A DNA stretch of 64,000 nt. Source: Mesorhizobium sp. WSM3862 (GTDB lineage: Bacteria; Pseudomonadota; Alphaproteobacteria; Rhizobiales; Rhizobiaceae). Positions within the stretch are counted from its first letter, which is position 1. The number at the start of each line of letters is the position of its first letter. The DNA lies in contig NZ_NSGE01000002.1 in NCBI RefSeq assembly GCF_002294985.1, forward strand, positions 791,149 to 855,148, in the 5' to 3' direction. Shown in pieces: positions 35,021-43,771 of the stretch. The notes beneath the pieces were generated by a model. The model was given only the letters and a program-made list of their open reading frames with translations. It did no database searches and was not told the DNA's origin. A program made the translations under genes and the position numbers.

Positions 35021-35951
35021 TGCCGATGATCTAGCCATCTTTCCGGTGGACCAGTGGATTGCAGACGCCGTCCAATGGGTCGCGCTCCACCTCCGTCCAC
35101 TGTTTCTTGCAATCAAGTGGCCGGTCGAAAACCTGTTGTCGTTCAACGATTACATACTGCACGAAATTCCGTTTCCGATCTTCGTCGTTCTGGTGTTCTT
35201 GACCGCCTATCGGCTTGCCAGCATCGGCATCGCGGTGTTCAGCGCCATCTCACTTGTCGTGATCGCAGCCATCGGCGTCTGGACCGAGGCCATGACAACG
35301 CTTTCGCTGATTACCACGGCCATCGTGTTTTGCACCGCCATCGGCGTGCCGACCGGCATCTGGTGTGCTCGTAACGACAAGGTCTGGAGCGTGGTGCGGC
35401 CGGTGCTCGACATTATGCAGACCACACCGACGTTCGTTTACCTCGTGCCGGTCGTCATGCTGTTCGGCGTGGGCACAGTGCCGGGCGAAGTGGCGGTCGT
35501 AACAGCAGCTGCACCGCCGCTAATCCGCTTCACCAATCTGGGTATTCGCATGGTAGAGCAGGAAATGGTCGAAGCAGGTCTCGCCTTCGGCGCCGATAAG
35601 CGGCAGCTTCTGTGGGAAATACAGCTGCCGTTGGCTATCCCCACCATTCTCGGAGGACTGAACCAGACCGTGCTGACTGCGATGGTGATGTCCGTAGTCG
35701 TCGCCATGATCGGCGCGGAAGGCCTTGGCCTCGTGGTTCTCCAAGGTCTCGGACGTCTCGATGTCGGTCGCGCCGCCGTCGGTGGCATCGCCATCGTCCT
35801 GCTCGCCATGATGCTTGATCGGATCACCCAGCAGCTTGCCCAGCCGACCGACCGCAAGCGCAGGTCGGTGCTGCGCTACCTTTTCAATCTTTTCAAGGGT
35901 GAGCGATCGCAGGAGGCCATCGCAACATCCGCAGCTAATCGCACGCATTGA
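35013..35951 (+). CDS. Glycine betaine-type ABC permease (ProW-like)
   Basis: A 312-residue permease with about seven hydrophobic helices. The ProW signature region is clear: VLDIMQTTPTFVYLVPVVMLFG, PPLIRFTNLGIRMV and the EAGLAFGADKRQLLWEIQLPLA contact loop. Start at the ATG preceded by GGGAGG, overlapping the ATPase stop by 8 bases. The first 55 residues form the hydrophilic N-terminus seen in ProW. Confidence 0.9.
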   Translation: MLDADDLAIFPVDQWIADAVQWVALHLRPLFLAIKWPVENLLSFNDYILHEIPFPIFVVLVFLTAYRLASIGIAVFSAISLVVIAAIGVWTEAMTTLSLITTAIVFCTAIGVPTGIWCARNDKVWSVVRPVLDIMQTTPTFVYLVPVVMLFGVGTVPGEVAVVTAAAPPLIRFTNLGIRMVEQEMVEAGLAFGADKRQLLWEIQLPLAIPTILGGLNQTVLTAMVMSVVVAMIGAEGLGLVVLQGLGRLDVGRAAVGGIAIVLLAMMLDRITQQLAQPTDRKRRSVLRYLFNLFKGERSQEAIATSAANRTH

Positions 35952-36111
35952 GCGGAATCGCTCCGGCGGCAACCACCACCGGAATGACAACAGACACCGG
36001 CGGCTCGTTCCGCCGGCCAGGAATTCACTTGCCTATGCCTTGCAGCGCCCGCGTTACAGCCGAACCTCGAACTCAGTGAAGTCCAAAGAAAAATCCAGAA
36101 GGAGAACATCG

Positions 36112-37146
36112 ATGAAGCACAGCCTGAAAGCCTTTTCCCTTTTTGTCACCGGCATGGTGCTGGCGGCCTCTCTAGGCCAAACTGCTTTCGCCGAAGACCT
36201 GCCTGGGAGCGGCAAGACGGTGCGGTACGCCCAGTCCGACAGCCTAGGCGCCAATTATGTCGTTGCCCAGATCGGCATGGCGGCGATGAAGGAACTCGGT
36301 TACGACGTCAAGCTTAGCACGCTCAACACCACCTTGTTCCTCCAGGCGGCGGCCCAGGGCGATCTCGATATCGCGACCGATATAAACTTCCCGCAGCGCG
36401 AGCCGGGTTACAAGAAGGTCGAGGCGGAGGCGGAGATCGTCGGCGGTGGCCTAATTCAAGGCGGCGGCATTAATGGCTATCTGATCGACAAGAAAACCGC
36501 CGACGCAAACAACATCACCACGCTCGATCAGATGAAGGATGCGAAGATCGCTGCTCTTTTCGGCACGACCGGCAAAGCCGACCTCATCAATTGCGATCCA
36601 GGCTGGAGTTGCGGCGACGTCGTCGACTTCCAGCTTGAGAAATTCGGACTCAAGGGCAGCGTCAATTCGGTCCGCGGCAAATACGAGGCGCTGATGGTCG
36701 AGGCCGTCGCCCGCGTCAAGCGCGGCGAGCCGGTATTCTTTTATGCCTGGAGCCCTTCGTGGATGAACAAGGCTCTGGTGCCCGGCAAGGATGTCGTCTG
36801 GTTGCCGACGCCCTTCGATGCCTTGCCGGAAGCGGTCCCTAACAAGGGGTCTGCCCTGGTGCCAGGCGTCAGCGGTTGCGCTGGCGGTGCTGATCCATGC
36901 CGCATGGCCATGGCGGCATGGAACTGGAACGCCGTCGCCAACCGGAAGTTCATTGCAGCCAATCCGGCAGTCAAGAAGCTCGTGGAGCAGATGTCGTTCC
37001 CGCTGGCCGACTGGTCGACCTGGGAACAAACGATCAGCGAAAAGGGTGGCAGCGACAACAACATCAAAAAGCTGGCGCATGAATGGATCGAAACCCATCA
37101 GGAACAGTTCAATGCCTGGGTTGACCGTGCCAAAATTGCAAGCTGA
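36112..37146 (+). CDS. Glycine betaine-type ABC substrate-binding protein (ProX-like)
   Basis: A 344-residue periplasmic protein of the OpuAC/ProX family. Signal peptide cleavage near residue 27 (AFA|EDL). Conserved blocks: VRYAQSDSLGANYVVAQIG, QGDLDIATDINFPQRE, CDPGWSCGDVV and VFFYAWSPSWMN; the aromatic residues in these blocks normally form the cage around a quaternary ammonium group. AGAAGGAG lies before the ATG. The 160-bp gap 35952-36111 may hold an extra promoter or processing site for high binding-protein expression; no hairpin was evident. Confidence 0.9.
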   Translation: MKHSLKAFSLFVTGMVLAASLGQTAFAEDLPGSGKTVRYAQSDSLGANYVVAQIGMAAMKELGYDVKLSTLNTTLFLQAAAQGDLDIATDINFPQREPGYKKVEAEAEIVGGGLIQGGGINGYLIDKKTADANNITTLDQMKDAKIAALFGTTGKADLINCDPGWSCGDVVDFQLEKFGLKGSVNSVRGKYEALMVEAVARVKRGEPVFFYAWSPSWMNKALVPGKDVVWLPTPFDALPEAVPNKGSALVPGVSGCAGGADPCRMAMAAWNWNAVANRKFIAANPAVKKLVEQMSFPLADWSTWEQTISEKGGSDNNIKKLAHEWIETHQEQFNAWVDRAKIAS

Positions 37147-38081
37147 TTACAATTCGCTGAAGTAGCCGCGCCAGGCCGACCCGACGCCGGGGTTTGACGA
37201 CGCAAAGAAGCTCCGGTGGCGCAAGCCGCCGGGGCAATTCGATTTGCCATTACTGCGGTGCTTTCGCTACTGAGTCCCTTGAGCCAAGCTAAGTAGCCGT
37301 GGAGCCTCAACAGGTTTGCACCGCATTCGGACGAGTACCGTCTCGCCTTCATGGTGATCAAGCCTACCGCAAGCCCTACAATGCGGAGCAGCCCGAACAG
37401 GTCGGCGAAGGTTTCGAACTGCTGGACAACCGGTCGCTTGCCTCCGTTTCCGGCTGGTGGCTCGCGAAACGACGCGCCGCGCTCGGCGTCACCGACGATG
37501 TCCTGGAGCGCCTGAAGGCACGGCTCCCACGATCGAAGCACTACACGCTTGGCGCGAAACCCGGCCACGCCGTCTCGTCGAATCGTGGCGCGTGCTGCTC
37601 CCGGCGAAGACCGTCGACGCCGCCTTTGAAGGCGTCTGATGGTCGCGTCGTGAGAAACCCTTCAGGACCTCGCAGCCGAGCGCGAGCCTCGAAGCTGCCA
37701 ATCCGCTTCTGGCCCAAGACAGCCGCGCTCGCACCCTTATGGTCAACATGGCACGGCGCGGCGTCCCGATAAAGGACGATGCCGGCCACTCCAGGCAAGG
37801 GCATCTATCACTCCTTCTGCCGCCGACGATAGGGCATCACGGCTCGCCGGCTCTATCAAATGATGTACCGCGGCGAAAGTTTCAGCGGAGGGACCAAAGC
37901 GTCATTCTCTACGCCTTGTGTCTGAATAGGGAACGTCCCAGCGGGATGCGAATATGGCTTCGGCGGCACGGGGTAGTTCCGGCATTCTATCCGGGCCGCC
38001 TGAAAGGCAGAGCATGGAGCCCGCTCGCAATCCTTCTCTCACGCGCGGGCTCTTGCACCCGCCGCGCAGAGGGCCTTCACC
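37147..38081. other. Region without a confident gene
   Basis: Several open frames (the longest 37299-37772, plus strand) have no recognisable domain and weak start contexts. A GC-rich hairpin, CCGGTGGC-GCAA-GCCGCCGG, at about 37212-37231 could follow the transporter operon but has no T-run. The stretch marks the change from compact operons to the patchwork region. Confidence 0.5.
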
Positions 38082-38267
38082 TCACGCTCCGCTTGCCTTC
38101 TTCGCCGGCTTAGCTGCAGCCTTATGCTGAAAGCCCAACGCCTTCGCCAACGCCGATCGCCGCTCCGCATAGTTCGGCGCCACCATCGGGTAGTCTGCCG
38201 GCAGGTTCCATTTCGCGCGATACTGCTCGGGCGTGAGGTCGTGATCGGTCATTAGGTGCCGCTTGAG
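38082..38267 (-). pseudogene. MucR/Ros-family regulator, C-terminal remnant
   Basis: About 60 codons match the end of Muc[41 protein letters not shown], then a Lys/Ala-rich tail ([13 protein letters not shown]). The N-terminal half with the first zinc-binding cysteines is absent; similarity stops at about 38267, where the sequence continues as part of an unrelated plus-strand small gene. No DNA-binding zinc finger can be formed. Confidence 0.8.
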
Positions 38268-38441
38268 GCAGATTCCGCCCAGCTCGACATCCTGACCAAA
38301 CTCCTGAACGAATACTGCGAGAAGCATCACATCACGCGCAGGGAGGAGCGGGAAGAAATTGCGGTCAAGCTCTTCTGCCTTTTCAAACAGGGCTTAGAGG
38401 ACCCCGTCCAACTGGCGGTAGAGCTTGAAAGGGTAGGCTAG
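38256..38441 (+). CDS. Small conserved-type rhizobial protein (N-terminus chimeric)
   Basis: A 61-residue helical protein, [17 protein letters not shown] then [18 protein letters not shown] and [12 protein letters not shown] related pattern occurs in the 70-residue product at 44574-44786, so it belongs to a small duplicated family of unknown role. Its first eight or so codons lie on the reverse strand of the mucR remnant, meaning that the original start was replaced by a recombination joint at about 38268-38276; expression is doubtful. Confidence 0.5.
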   Translation: MPLEADSAQLDILTKLLNEYCEKHHITRREEREEIAVKLFCLFKQGLEDPVQLAVELERVG

Positions 38442-38511
38442 GCAGCGACGCCGCTTGCATGCGTCGGATTTCGAGGAAGGACCCGAAGGTAGCGGCCAGA
38501 TTATCCTCAGT

Positions 38512-38733
38512 ATGAGCGCGCGGGCTTTGAAATTTCTGGACCGATGGATGGCAGAACATCTGCCAAACGTGAACACCGAAGACCCAGGGGTCATTGCCGA
38601 TCTTGTCGTCGAACTCCTGGCTACTGCCGGGCGTCAAGGCATCGGGCCCAAGGAGATATATGAGGAGATCGACAGCGTGTTTCGTCTTCTGAGCGAAGCG
38701 ATGCAGCATCGTGGGGGCGGCTTGGCCGGCTGA
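38512..38733 (+). CDS. DUF768-type small protein
   Basis: A 73-residue protein: MSARALKFLDRWMAEHLP, then VIADLVVELLATAGRQGIG and IYEEIDSVFRLLSEAMQH, ending GGGLAG. This matches the DUF768 pattern (FL..W..NV at the start, helical middle, DSV at two thirds), a family largely confined to Mesorhizobium and relatives and of unknown function. A degraded relative with the same final residues lies at 48847-48963. Confidence 0.75.
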   Translation: MSARALKFLDRWMAEHLPNVNTEDPGVIADLVVELLATAGRQGIGPKEIYEEIDSVFRLLSEAMQHRGGGLAG

Positions 38734-38858
38734 GATGGCGACCGGCATGCCCGCCCGACCTACAATCATTTTTAAATGACGGCGCCCTTCTCGCTACGCC
38801 AGACTTCAGCAAGGGGGGTTGATGGCTTGTCGCCCATAGACGGGCATAGGCGGAAAGT

Positions 38859-38981
38859 ATGAAACGCATGGCCGGCAAAAAAATTGTCGATGGCGGAAGC
38901 GGCTTTGAGATCGCTATGATCGCTGTCATGGTTGCGGCTGTGATGGGACTCATCATAGTCGCAGCTACGGGAATGCAGTGA
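38859..38981 (+). CDS. Single-pass membrane mini-protein
   Basis: A 40-residue product: a basic start (MKRMAGKK) followed by one long hydrophobic helix (residues 17-37, FEIAMIAVMVAAVMGLIIVA). The GGCGGAAAGT before its ATG is a fair ribosome site and a terminator follows 32 bases after the stop, which supports a real short transcript. Function unknown. Confidence 0.5.
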   Translation: MKRMAGKKIVDGGSGFEIAMIAVMVAAVMGLIIVAATGMQ

Positions 38982-39012
38982 ATGCCAGTTCGGCCCTTCG
39001 AGTCGCCAGATC

Positions 39013-39046
39013 AAAGCCCGTCGGCTCCGGTCGGCGGGCTTTTGTT
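39013..39046 (+). terminator. Intrinsic terminator
   Basis: AAAGCCCG (39013-39020) pairs with CGGGCTTT (39035-39042), with further pairing inside and a TTTTGTTGT run after it. Placed to end the short membrane-protein transcript. Confidence 0.75.
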
Positions 39047-39139
39047 GTCTTGGGCCACTTCGGGGCCGCTGCAGTTCGGTTCCTGGTCGCGGCTCCCGGG
39101 AAACGGTCGAGCGCGCCCTGTCGGGTCGGTCCCGACGCA

Positions 39140-39178
39140 AAGAGCCCGCGCGCGGAGGAGGTGCGGCGGGCTCTTCTG
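39140..39178. terminator. Terminator-like hairpin, repeat copy 1
   Basis: AAGAGCCCGC (39140-39149) and GCGGGCTCTT (39166-39175). The hairpin plus its flank (to TGCGGACC) is nearly identical to 44442-44487. It lies between a plus-strand and a minus-strand small gene and may stop both. Confidence 0.65.
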
Positions 39179-39221
39179 CGGACCCAGCTAAGTCCGTCTT
39201 GTGGCCAAGCCGGCCAGAACC

Positions 39222-39434
39222 CTAAAGGCGGCCCGAGGCACCAGACTTGAAGGCATATTTGTAAACCGTGCGGTTTCCTTCATCGGTCACCCGCACCCAA
39301 AAGCGTTCATCTGTCCGGGCCGTGACGTCCTTGCCGGTGGCCTTTCTGGCGGCCTCCCAAGGGGTGTCTGCGCTGGCTACGCGATGGGATATCGGCATGT
39401 CGCCGACCATCTCTTCCACCCTGTAAAGCCTCAT
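39222..39434 (-). CDS. Small conserved-type protein, VRVTDEGNRTVYKYAFK family
   Basis: A 70-residue protein: MRLYRVEEMVGD, TPWEAARKATGKDV and FWVRVTDEGNRTVYKYAFK. The product at 46036-46227 shares the C-terminal signature and overall plan, so these are paralogues. Probably a small alpha+beta fold; no function known. GGAG lies eight bases before the ATG at 39434. Confidence 0.65.
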   Translation of the reverse strand: MRLYRVEEMVGDMPISHRVASADTPWEAARKATGKDVTARTDERFWVRVTDEGNRTVYKYAFKSGASGRL

Positions 39435-39584
39435 AGGCTCACTCCAACAAAGGAGCGTCCCAACTTGCACTCGATCAGCTTGTTCCTTCTCGAGCGCTCA
39501 CCTTCTTTCGTCGGAAGGGAGTAACGCAAGCGGAGGCTGGCAGGACCTCCATCGTGGTTGCATGACACTGCACAGCCCGCGCGA

Positions 39585-40427
39585 TTATTGCGACACTCCC
39601 GAAACAGATGCCAGCAGATGCACCAAAGACCGGGCAGCATCTGTGTCGGGTACGCCCAGATCGCGGACGCTGCTCATATGGTTCATCCTCGCCAGGCTCG
39701 TTCGTGAAACACCCAGTCCTTGGTTTTTCAGATGCTCCGCAAAAGCGGCAGCCTGGCTATGAAAAGGCGGGGTTTCATCCGCCCCGACCGAGATGTGGAC
39801 TGTCACCGACGGATCGAAACGATGGTCGATCGGCGAAAACCGCTCAACCTCTTCATCGGTGATGGCTATTTCAGGAGCGAGGAACGACTCTTGCAACGGT
39901 CTTAAATCGTAGATGCCGCCGAGCAGGAGCGCTCCTTTGATACCCGATGGTCGGCTGTCGTCGTCGAAAAGCATCGTCGCGAGGTGCGCGCCGGCGGAAT
40001 GGCCGCTGACGGTCAACTTGCCGGGGTCGCCGCCGTGGCTTTCGATGTGTTCATCCACCCACCGCTTGGCGCGGCGTATCTGGTCGACGATCGTGGCCAT
40101 CCTCACCGCCGGCATTAGCGCATAGCCCAGGATGACCGCGATCGCTCCTGCTTTGGTTACACGCCCCGCGACGTAGGAGAAATCTGTCTTGGAGAACATG
40201 CGCCAGTAGCCGCCATGAATGAAGATATGCACCGGCACTCGATCGCGTCTGCCTTCCGGGAAAAAGAGGTCCAGCGTTTCAGCGTGGCCGGCTCCATAAG
40301 CGACATCGGCGATCATGGGGATTTTCGCCCTGGTCTTCGCACTTCTGCGGCGGATCTCGGCGACGATGTCGTCGAACTCGGGGACGTGATCGCGCGTGCG
40401 GAATGGGTCTTTCGCCATCTCTCTCAT
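39585..40427 (-). CDS. Alpha/beta hydrolase, kynurenine-formamidase/esterase type
   Basis: A 280-residue hydrolase. The oxyanion motif IHGGYWR, nucleophile elbow SGHSAGAHLA, acidic residue region SVGADETPPF and His in LARMNHMSSVRD are all present. The HGGYW form is typical of bacterial kynurenine formamidase-like and carbamate/ester hydrolases. Start is uncertain: ATG at 40427 or 40418, neither with a strong ribosome site. Stands alone, so a pathway cannot be assigned. Confidence 0.85.
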   Translation of the reverse strand: MREMAKDPFRTRDHVPEFDDIVAEIRRRSAKTRAKIPMIADVAYGAGHAETLDLFFPEGRRDRVPVHIFIHGGYWRMFSKTDFSYVAGRVTKAGAIAVILGYALMPAVRMATIVDQIRRAKRWVDEHIESHGGDPGKLTVSGHSAGAHLATMLFDDDSRPSGIKGALLLGGIYDLRPLQESFLAPEIAITDEEVERFSPIDHRFDPSVTVHISVGADETPPFHSQAAAFAEHLKNQGLGVSRTSLARMNHMSSVRDLGVPDTDAARSLVHLLASVSGVSQ

Positions 40428-40542
40428 CAGATCATCACGGCGAGTATTTCGCCTCCATGAACTCGGCTTGTAATGCTTCTGGCCGCCCTCGCGCCCAAGC
40501 CCGCTCTGCTTGACGCTTGCGGAGGGTCGGCAGGGTCGGACA

Positions 40543-40687
40543 TCAGATCGCGATTGAGCGCATAACGGACTCGATCTTCGATGCCATGCGGGTGCCTTGC
40601 AAGACGCGTGCGTAGATATAGGCGGCAAGGCCATACTCGGCGCTGGAGATCGCGGTTGCGGAAAAAGCGGCCAGAAAGGCACTGACG
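40543..40687 (-). other. Possible coding remnant downstream of the sorbosone dehydrogenase-like gene
   Basis: Directly after the dehydrogenase stop, a frame shifted by one reads about 47 codons of orderly sequence (FLAAFSATAISSAEYGLAAY, RVLQGTRMASKIESVMRSI) to a stop at 40543, without its own start codon. It may be the end of a lost membrane-associated gene; I do not recognise the family. Nothing else is seen in 40428-40542. Confidence 0.3.
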
Positions 40688-42019
40688 CTAACGCACCTTC
40701 GCTCGGCTGACCCGCCAGATGACATTACCAACATCGTCGGCGACGAGCAGCGCGCCGGCCCGATCGACAGCAACGCCGACCGGACGGCCCATCGCCTTGC
40801 CATCATGTCCGAGGAAGCCGGTGAGCACATCCTTCGGGGGCCCGCTCGGTCTACCACCGCGGAAAGGCACGAAGATCACCTTATAACCGCTGTGCACGCT
40901 TCTATTCCATGAGCCGTGCTGGCCAACGAATGCGCCGTTGCCATAGGCCGTGCCGAGCGACGCGCGGCTGGAGAAGGTCAGTCCCAGAGAGGCGGTATGG
41001 GAGCCGAGCGCATAGTCGGGCTTGATCGCCTCCGCCACAAGATCAGGACGCTGTGGCTTGACGCGCTCGTCGACGTTCTGCCCATAATAGCTGTAGGGCC
41101 AGCCATAGAAGGCGCCGTTGCGAACTGAAGTGATGTAATCAGGCACGAGATCGTCGCCAAGCTCGTCACGCTCGTTTACGGCGACCCAAAGCTCGCCGGT
41201 TTCAGGATTCCAGGAGAGCCCGTTTGGGTTGCGCAGCCCGGATGCGAAAACCCGGGTGCTGCGGCTCGACCGATCCACCTCAAGGACGGCGGCGCGGTTT
41301 TTCTCTGCAGCGATGCCATTTTCTCCAGCGTTGCTGTTGGAGCCAACCGTGACATAGAGTTTGCGTCCGTCCGGACTTGCGATCACGTCCTTAGTCCAAT
41401 GATGGTTGATGTCTCCGGCCGGCAAGTCGACGATCTTTTCCGGCGGCGCGGTTACTCGGGTCTGGCCGTTTGAGTAGGGGAAAGCGACAAGCGCGTCGGT
41501 GTTGGCGACAAAGAGCTTGCCTTTGGAAAGCGTCATGCCGAAGGGCGAATTGAGGCCTTCCACGAAAATTCTGCGCACATCCGCAACGCCGTCGCCATTG
41601 GTGTCGCGCAGGAGCGTGATGCGGTTAGCGCTGATGGTCGCTGCGCCGGCCCGCTTCATGGCCTGGTTCATGACGAGCTTTCTGAGGCTGAAGCCATCGT
41701 CATGCTTGGCAGGGGCATTGGTTTCGGCCACAAGCACGTCGCCGTTCGGCAGCACATGCAGCCAGCGCGGATGGTCGAGGCCGGCGGCGAACGCCGTCAC
41801 CCTCAGCCCCTTCGCCGGGGTCGGCATACCACCTTTCTGCCAGCCTCTTGCCTCCGCGATGTTGACCGTCGGGATCAGCGTAGGTGTCGGTTTCGGCAGG
41901 GTGGGGTTGGGGCCATAGTCGGTTATTGCCACGATTTTCTGAGCTGGAACGCTAGCGCAGCTGACTATGAGGGCTCCCAATCCAGCTATGATCAAGTTTT
42001 GTGGGAAGCCGGCATGCAT
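40688..42019 (-). CDS. Sorbosone/glucose dehydrogenase-like beta-propeller lipoprotein
   Basis: A 443-residue protein of the GSDH/L-sorbosone dehydrogenase family (PQQ-dependent, six-bladed propeller). Features: [17 protein letters not shown], a calcium-type loop [43 protein letters not shown] and GQHGSWNRS with the metal/PQQ-site His. The signal segment ends in a lipobox (LIVSC at about 19), which would anchor it to a membrane facing the periplasm. GGAGGACG precedes the ATG. Whether it oxidises aldoses with PQQ is inferred only from the family. Confidence 0.88.
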   Translation of the reverse strand: MHAGFPQNLIIAGLGALIVSCASVPAQKIVAITDYGPNPTLPKPTPTLIPTVNIAEARGWQKGGMPTPAKGLRVTAFAAGLDHPRWLHVLPNGDVLVAETNAPAKHDDGFSLRKLVMNQAMKRAGAATISANRITLLRDTNGDGVADVRRIFVEGLNSPFGMTLSKGKLFVANTDALVAFPYSNGQTRVTAPPEKIVDLPAGDINHHWTKDVIASPDGRKLYVTVGSNSNAGENGIAAEKNRAAVLEVDRSSRSTRVFASGLRNPNGLSWNPETGELWVAVNERDELGDDLVPDYITSVRNGAFYGWPYSYYGQNVDERVKPQRPDLVAEAIKPDYALGSHTASLGLTFSSRASLGTAYGNGAFVGQHGSWNRSVHSGYKVIFVPFRGGRPSGPPKDVLTGFLGHDGKAMGRPVGVAVDRAGALLVADDVGNVIWRVSRAKVR

Positions 42020-42475
42020 CGAACGTCCTCCGTTCGGATTCGCCTCGTGCTCTTTGGTTAAACGCAAGTCAGCGGCCTGGTATTCCAATTAAGTCAAAAC
42101 AGCAGCTCGTGATCCGTTGCCGATCCGCTTGAGAGCCAGGAGTTCGCGACGCTCTGCTCTCTGCCATAGATATGCCGCGAGGAGATTCCGGCAACGCCGG
42201 CGGCCCAAACTCGAGCGAACCAAGATAAGCCTGGTGGGATGACGCCTCGCCTGGTTGGCCTGTCGCATGCCATACGCTCGCCGGCATGATCTATCTCGCC
42301 CAGATCAGCCCGGCGCCTTCGTTGGGAAGGTGGGCAAGCGTGGGCACACCGCAAGAGCTAAAAATCAGTGAAGCCGAGTATCGATAAAACATCTCGTCTC
42401 GTTACGGCCTTTGGTCGTGTCGACTCTCCGACTCCTCAGCGCGATACTTGGGGCTCGTGCTTCCAGGAGGGTGCC
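42020..42475. other. Non-coding or decayed stretch
   Basis: No supported gene. It contains the control region of the lipoprotein gene (minus strand, with GGAGGACG at its start) and of the small plus-strand gene at 42476. No clear -35/-10 pair is evident. Confidence 0.4.
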
Positions 42476-42694
42476 ATGCGAGAATTGCCGCCCAACGTCG
42501 ATGCGGATGTCGTGATTGAAGTGGGCCGATACCTGGATGATCATGCGAAGACCACAGCAGTTTCCATATCAGACGCGATACGTGTCGTCAGACGTCGCGC
42601 GCCCGCTACTCGTGCCAGCGAGCTATGGCTGGAAGAACTGATTGTAGAAAGCGCCGGCACCAGACAGTTGGCCGTCTTGCATGACAATCGCTAG
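42476..42694 (+). CDS. Small orphan protein
   Basis: A 72-residue acidic product (MRELPPNVDADVVIEVGRYL, VSISDAIRVVRRRAP, LWLEELIVESAG). The ATG follows a strong CCAGGAGGG site, which supports translation and selects this start over the longer frame from 42368. Mostly helical; no known domain. It resembles the short proteins typical of Mesorhizobium chromosomes. Confidence 0.55.
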   Translation: MRELPPNVDADVVIEVGRYLDDHAKTTAVSISDAIRVVRRRAPATRASELWLEELIVESAGTRQLAVLHDNR

Positions 42695-43246
42695 CACCGC
42701 GAAATCTCGCCCCAGCACCACTTATGCAATTGGCGATCCTGTGCTCGCCGCGAAGCCAGGCGCTGCCCTGCCGGTGACCGACGGTAGGCGGGGCATAGAT
42801 CCGAAAGTTGATCACGCCCGAAATAGGCCGCCATGCCTTCCGCGCCGAGCGGGCCTAGAACTCGATAGCCCTATGCCGGCTTGCTCTTTGCCGGTTTGAC
42901 GGTTCCCGACCGCCTCTCTGCAATCGATGCAGGGCCGTCGAGCTTTGGGTTGGCGCTCCGTTACTAAGGCGCCGTGAGGCTCACGATCACGGCCGAAGCG
43001 GCCCGGTCGGCGATCGCAGAGCGTCTCAAAGACCACCTCTTGAAACGCAATTTGGCCCTCCCTAACTCATTTTTGCCGGATGCCGCTATCGGGTCCTGGC
43101 ACGGGAACAACGGTCCTATCAGGGATCGAGTTCGGTTCATGTCGCTCGCATGGAGGATATGTTCCGGCGGTTGCTCGAACTTCCCTCCTCGCGGTTGCGA
43201 GCTGGCTCCTGGCCGTCTCGGTCTCTGCCTGATCGCCGCCCGATTG
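42695..43246. other. Region without recognisable gene upstream of the hsp genes
   Basis: Short frames only. The frame of the first Hsp20 gene is open back to 42974, but that extension has no Hsp20 character and is best read as untranslated leader plus chance coding. Confidence 0.4.
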
Positions 43247-43315
43247 CCTTCGATCCAGTTCGCTTCCGGTGCACGCGTGCTTCGCGCGTTGCGGCGTCTG
43301 GTCGTCAATCGAAGG
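43247..43315 (+). promoter_or_regulatory. Possible RNA thermometer before the first Hsp20 gene
   Basis: CCTTCGAT (43247-43254) is perfectly complementary to ATCGAAGG (43308-43315), and the second arm contains the start of the ribosome site (AAGGAGG at 43312-43318). The loop carries another hairpin, GCACGCGTGC (43271-43280). Melting of this stem on heating would free the site, as in ROSE-type thermometers of rhizobial small heat-shock genes; the canonical ROSE sequence itself is not obvious. Confidence 0.45.
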
Positions 43316-43324
43316 AGGATACCT

Positions 43325-43759
43325 ATGCTGTTATCGGATTTGGGCCGCGTCGGAGTCGATCCGTTTCTGGAAATGCGGCGCATGCAACAGGAAGTGAATC
43401 AGCGTCTGGCCGGCCTGACGGCCAGTGCCGCCCAGGAGTTTCCCCCGGTCAATCTTTGGGTCGGCAACGATAGCGTAGCGCTGACCGCCGAACTGCCTGG
43501 GATCGCGCCCGACGAGGTCGAACTTACGGTGCGCGACAATACACTAACATTGAAGGGCGAATGCGAATCTCGGGCAGAGGACGAGAAATCCGTCTGGCAT
43601 CGTCGCGAGCGCCCCTTTGGAAGCTTCTCTCGGACGGTGCAACTGCCGTTCCGCGTCGATCCGGAACAGGTCGAGGCGCGTTTCGGCAACGGGGTGCTCG
43701 AGGTCGAACTGCATCGACCGGAGGCGGATCGGCCGAGGAAGATCCAGATCAAGGGATGA
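43325..43759 (+). CDS. Small heat-shock protein Hsp20 (first of a pair)
   Basis: A 144-residue alpha-crystallin-domain chaperone that holds unfolding proteins in the cytoplasm. Domain from about 40 to 135: PPVNLWVGNDSVALTAELPG, DEVELTVRDNTLTLKGE, then GSFSRTVQLPFRV and the GNGVLEVELH motif; the tail KIQIKG has the I-x-I assembly motif. GAAGGAGG precedes the ATG at 43325. The second Hsp20 gene follows 12 bases later, as in many rhizobia where two classes assemble separately. Confidence 0.93.
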   Translation: MLLSDLGRVGVDPFLEMRRMQQEVNQRLAGLTASAAQEFPPVNLWVGNDSVALTAELPGIAPDEVELTVRDNTLTLKGECESRAEDEKSVWHRRERPFGSFSRTVQLPFRVDPEQVEARFGNGVLEVELHRPEADRPRKIQIKG

Positions 43760-43771
43760 GAGGAGGGAACC

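Noticed and set aside
37299..37772. Plus-strand frame of 157 codons suspected to be a transposase piece
   Set aside because: No DDE motif, helix-turn-helix or inverted repeats could be found; left as unassigned.
42974..43324. Longer N-terminus of the first Hsp20
   Set aside because: The extension has no alpha-crystallin features and would read through the ribosome site and the possible thermometer.
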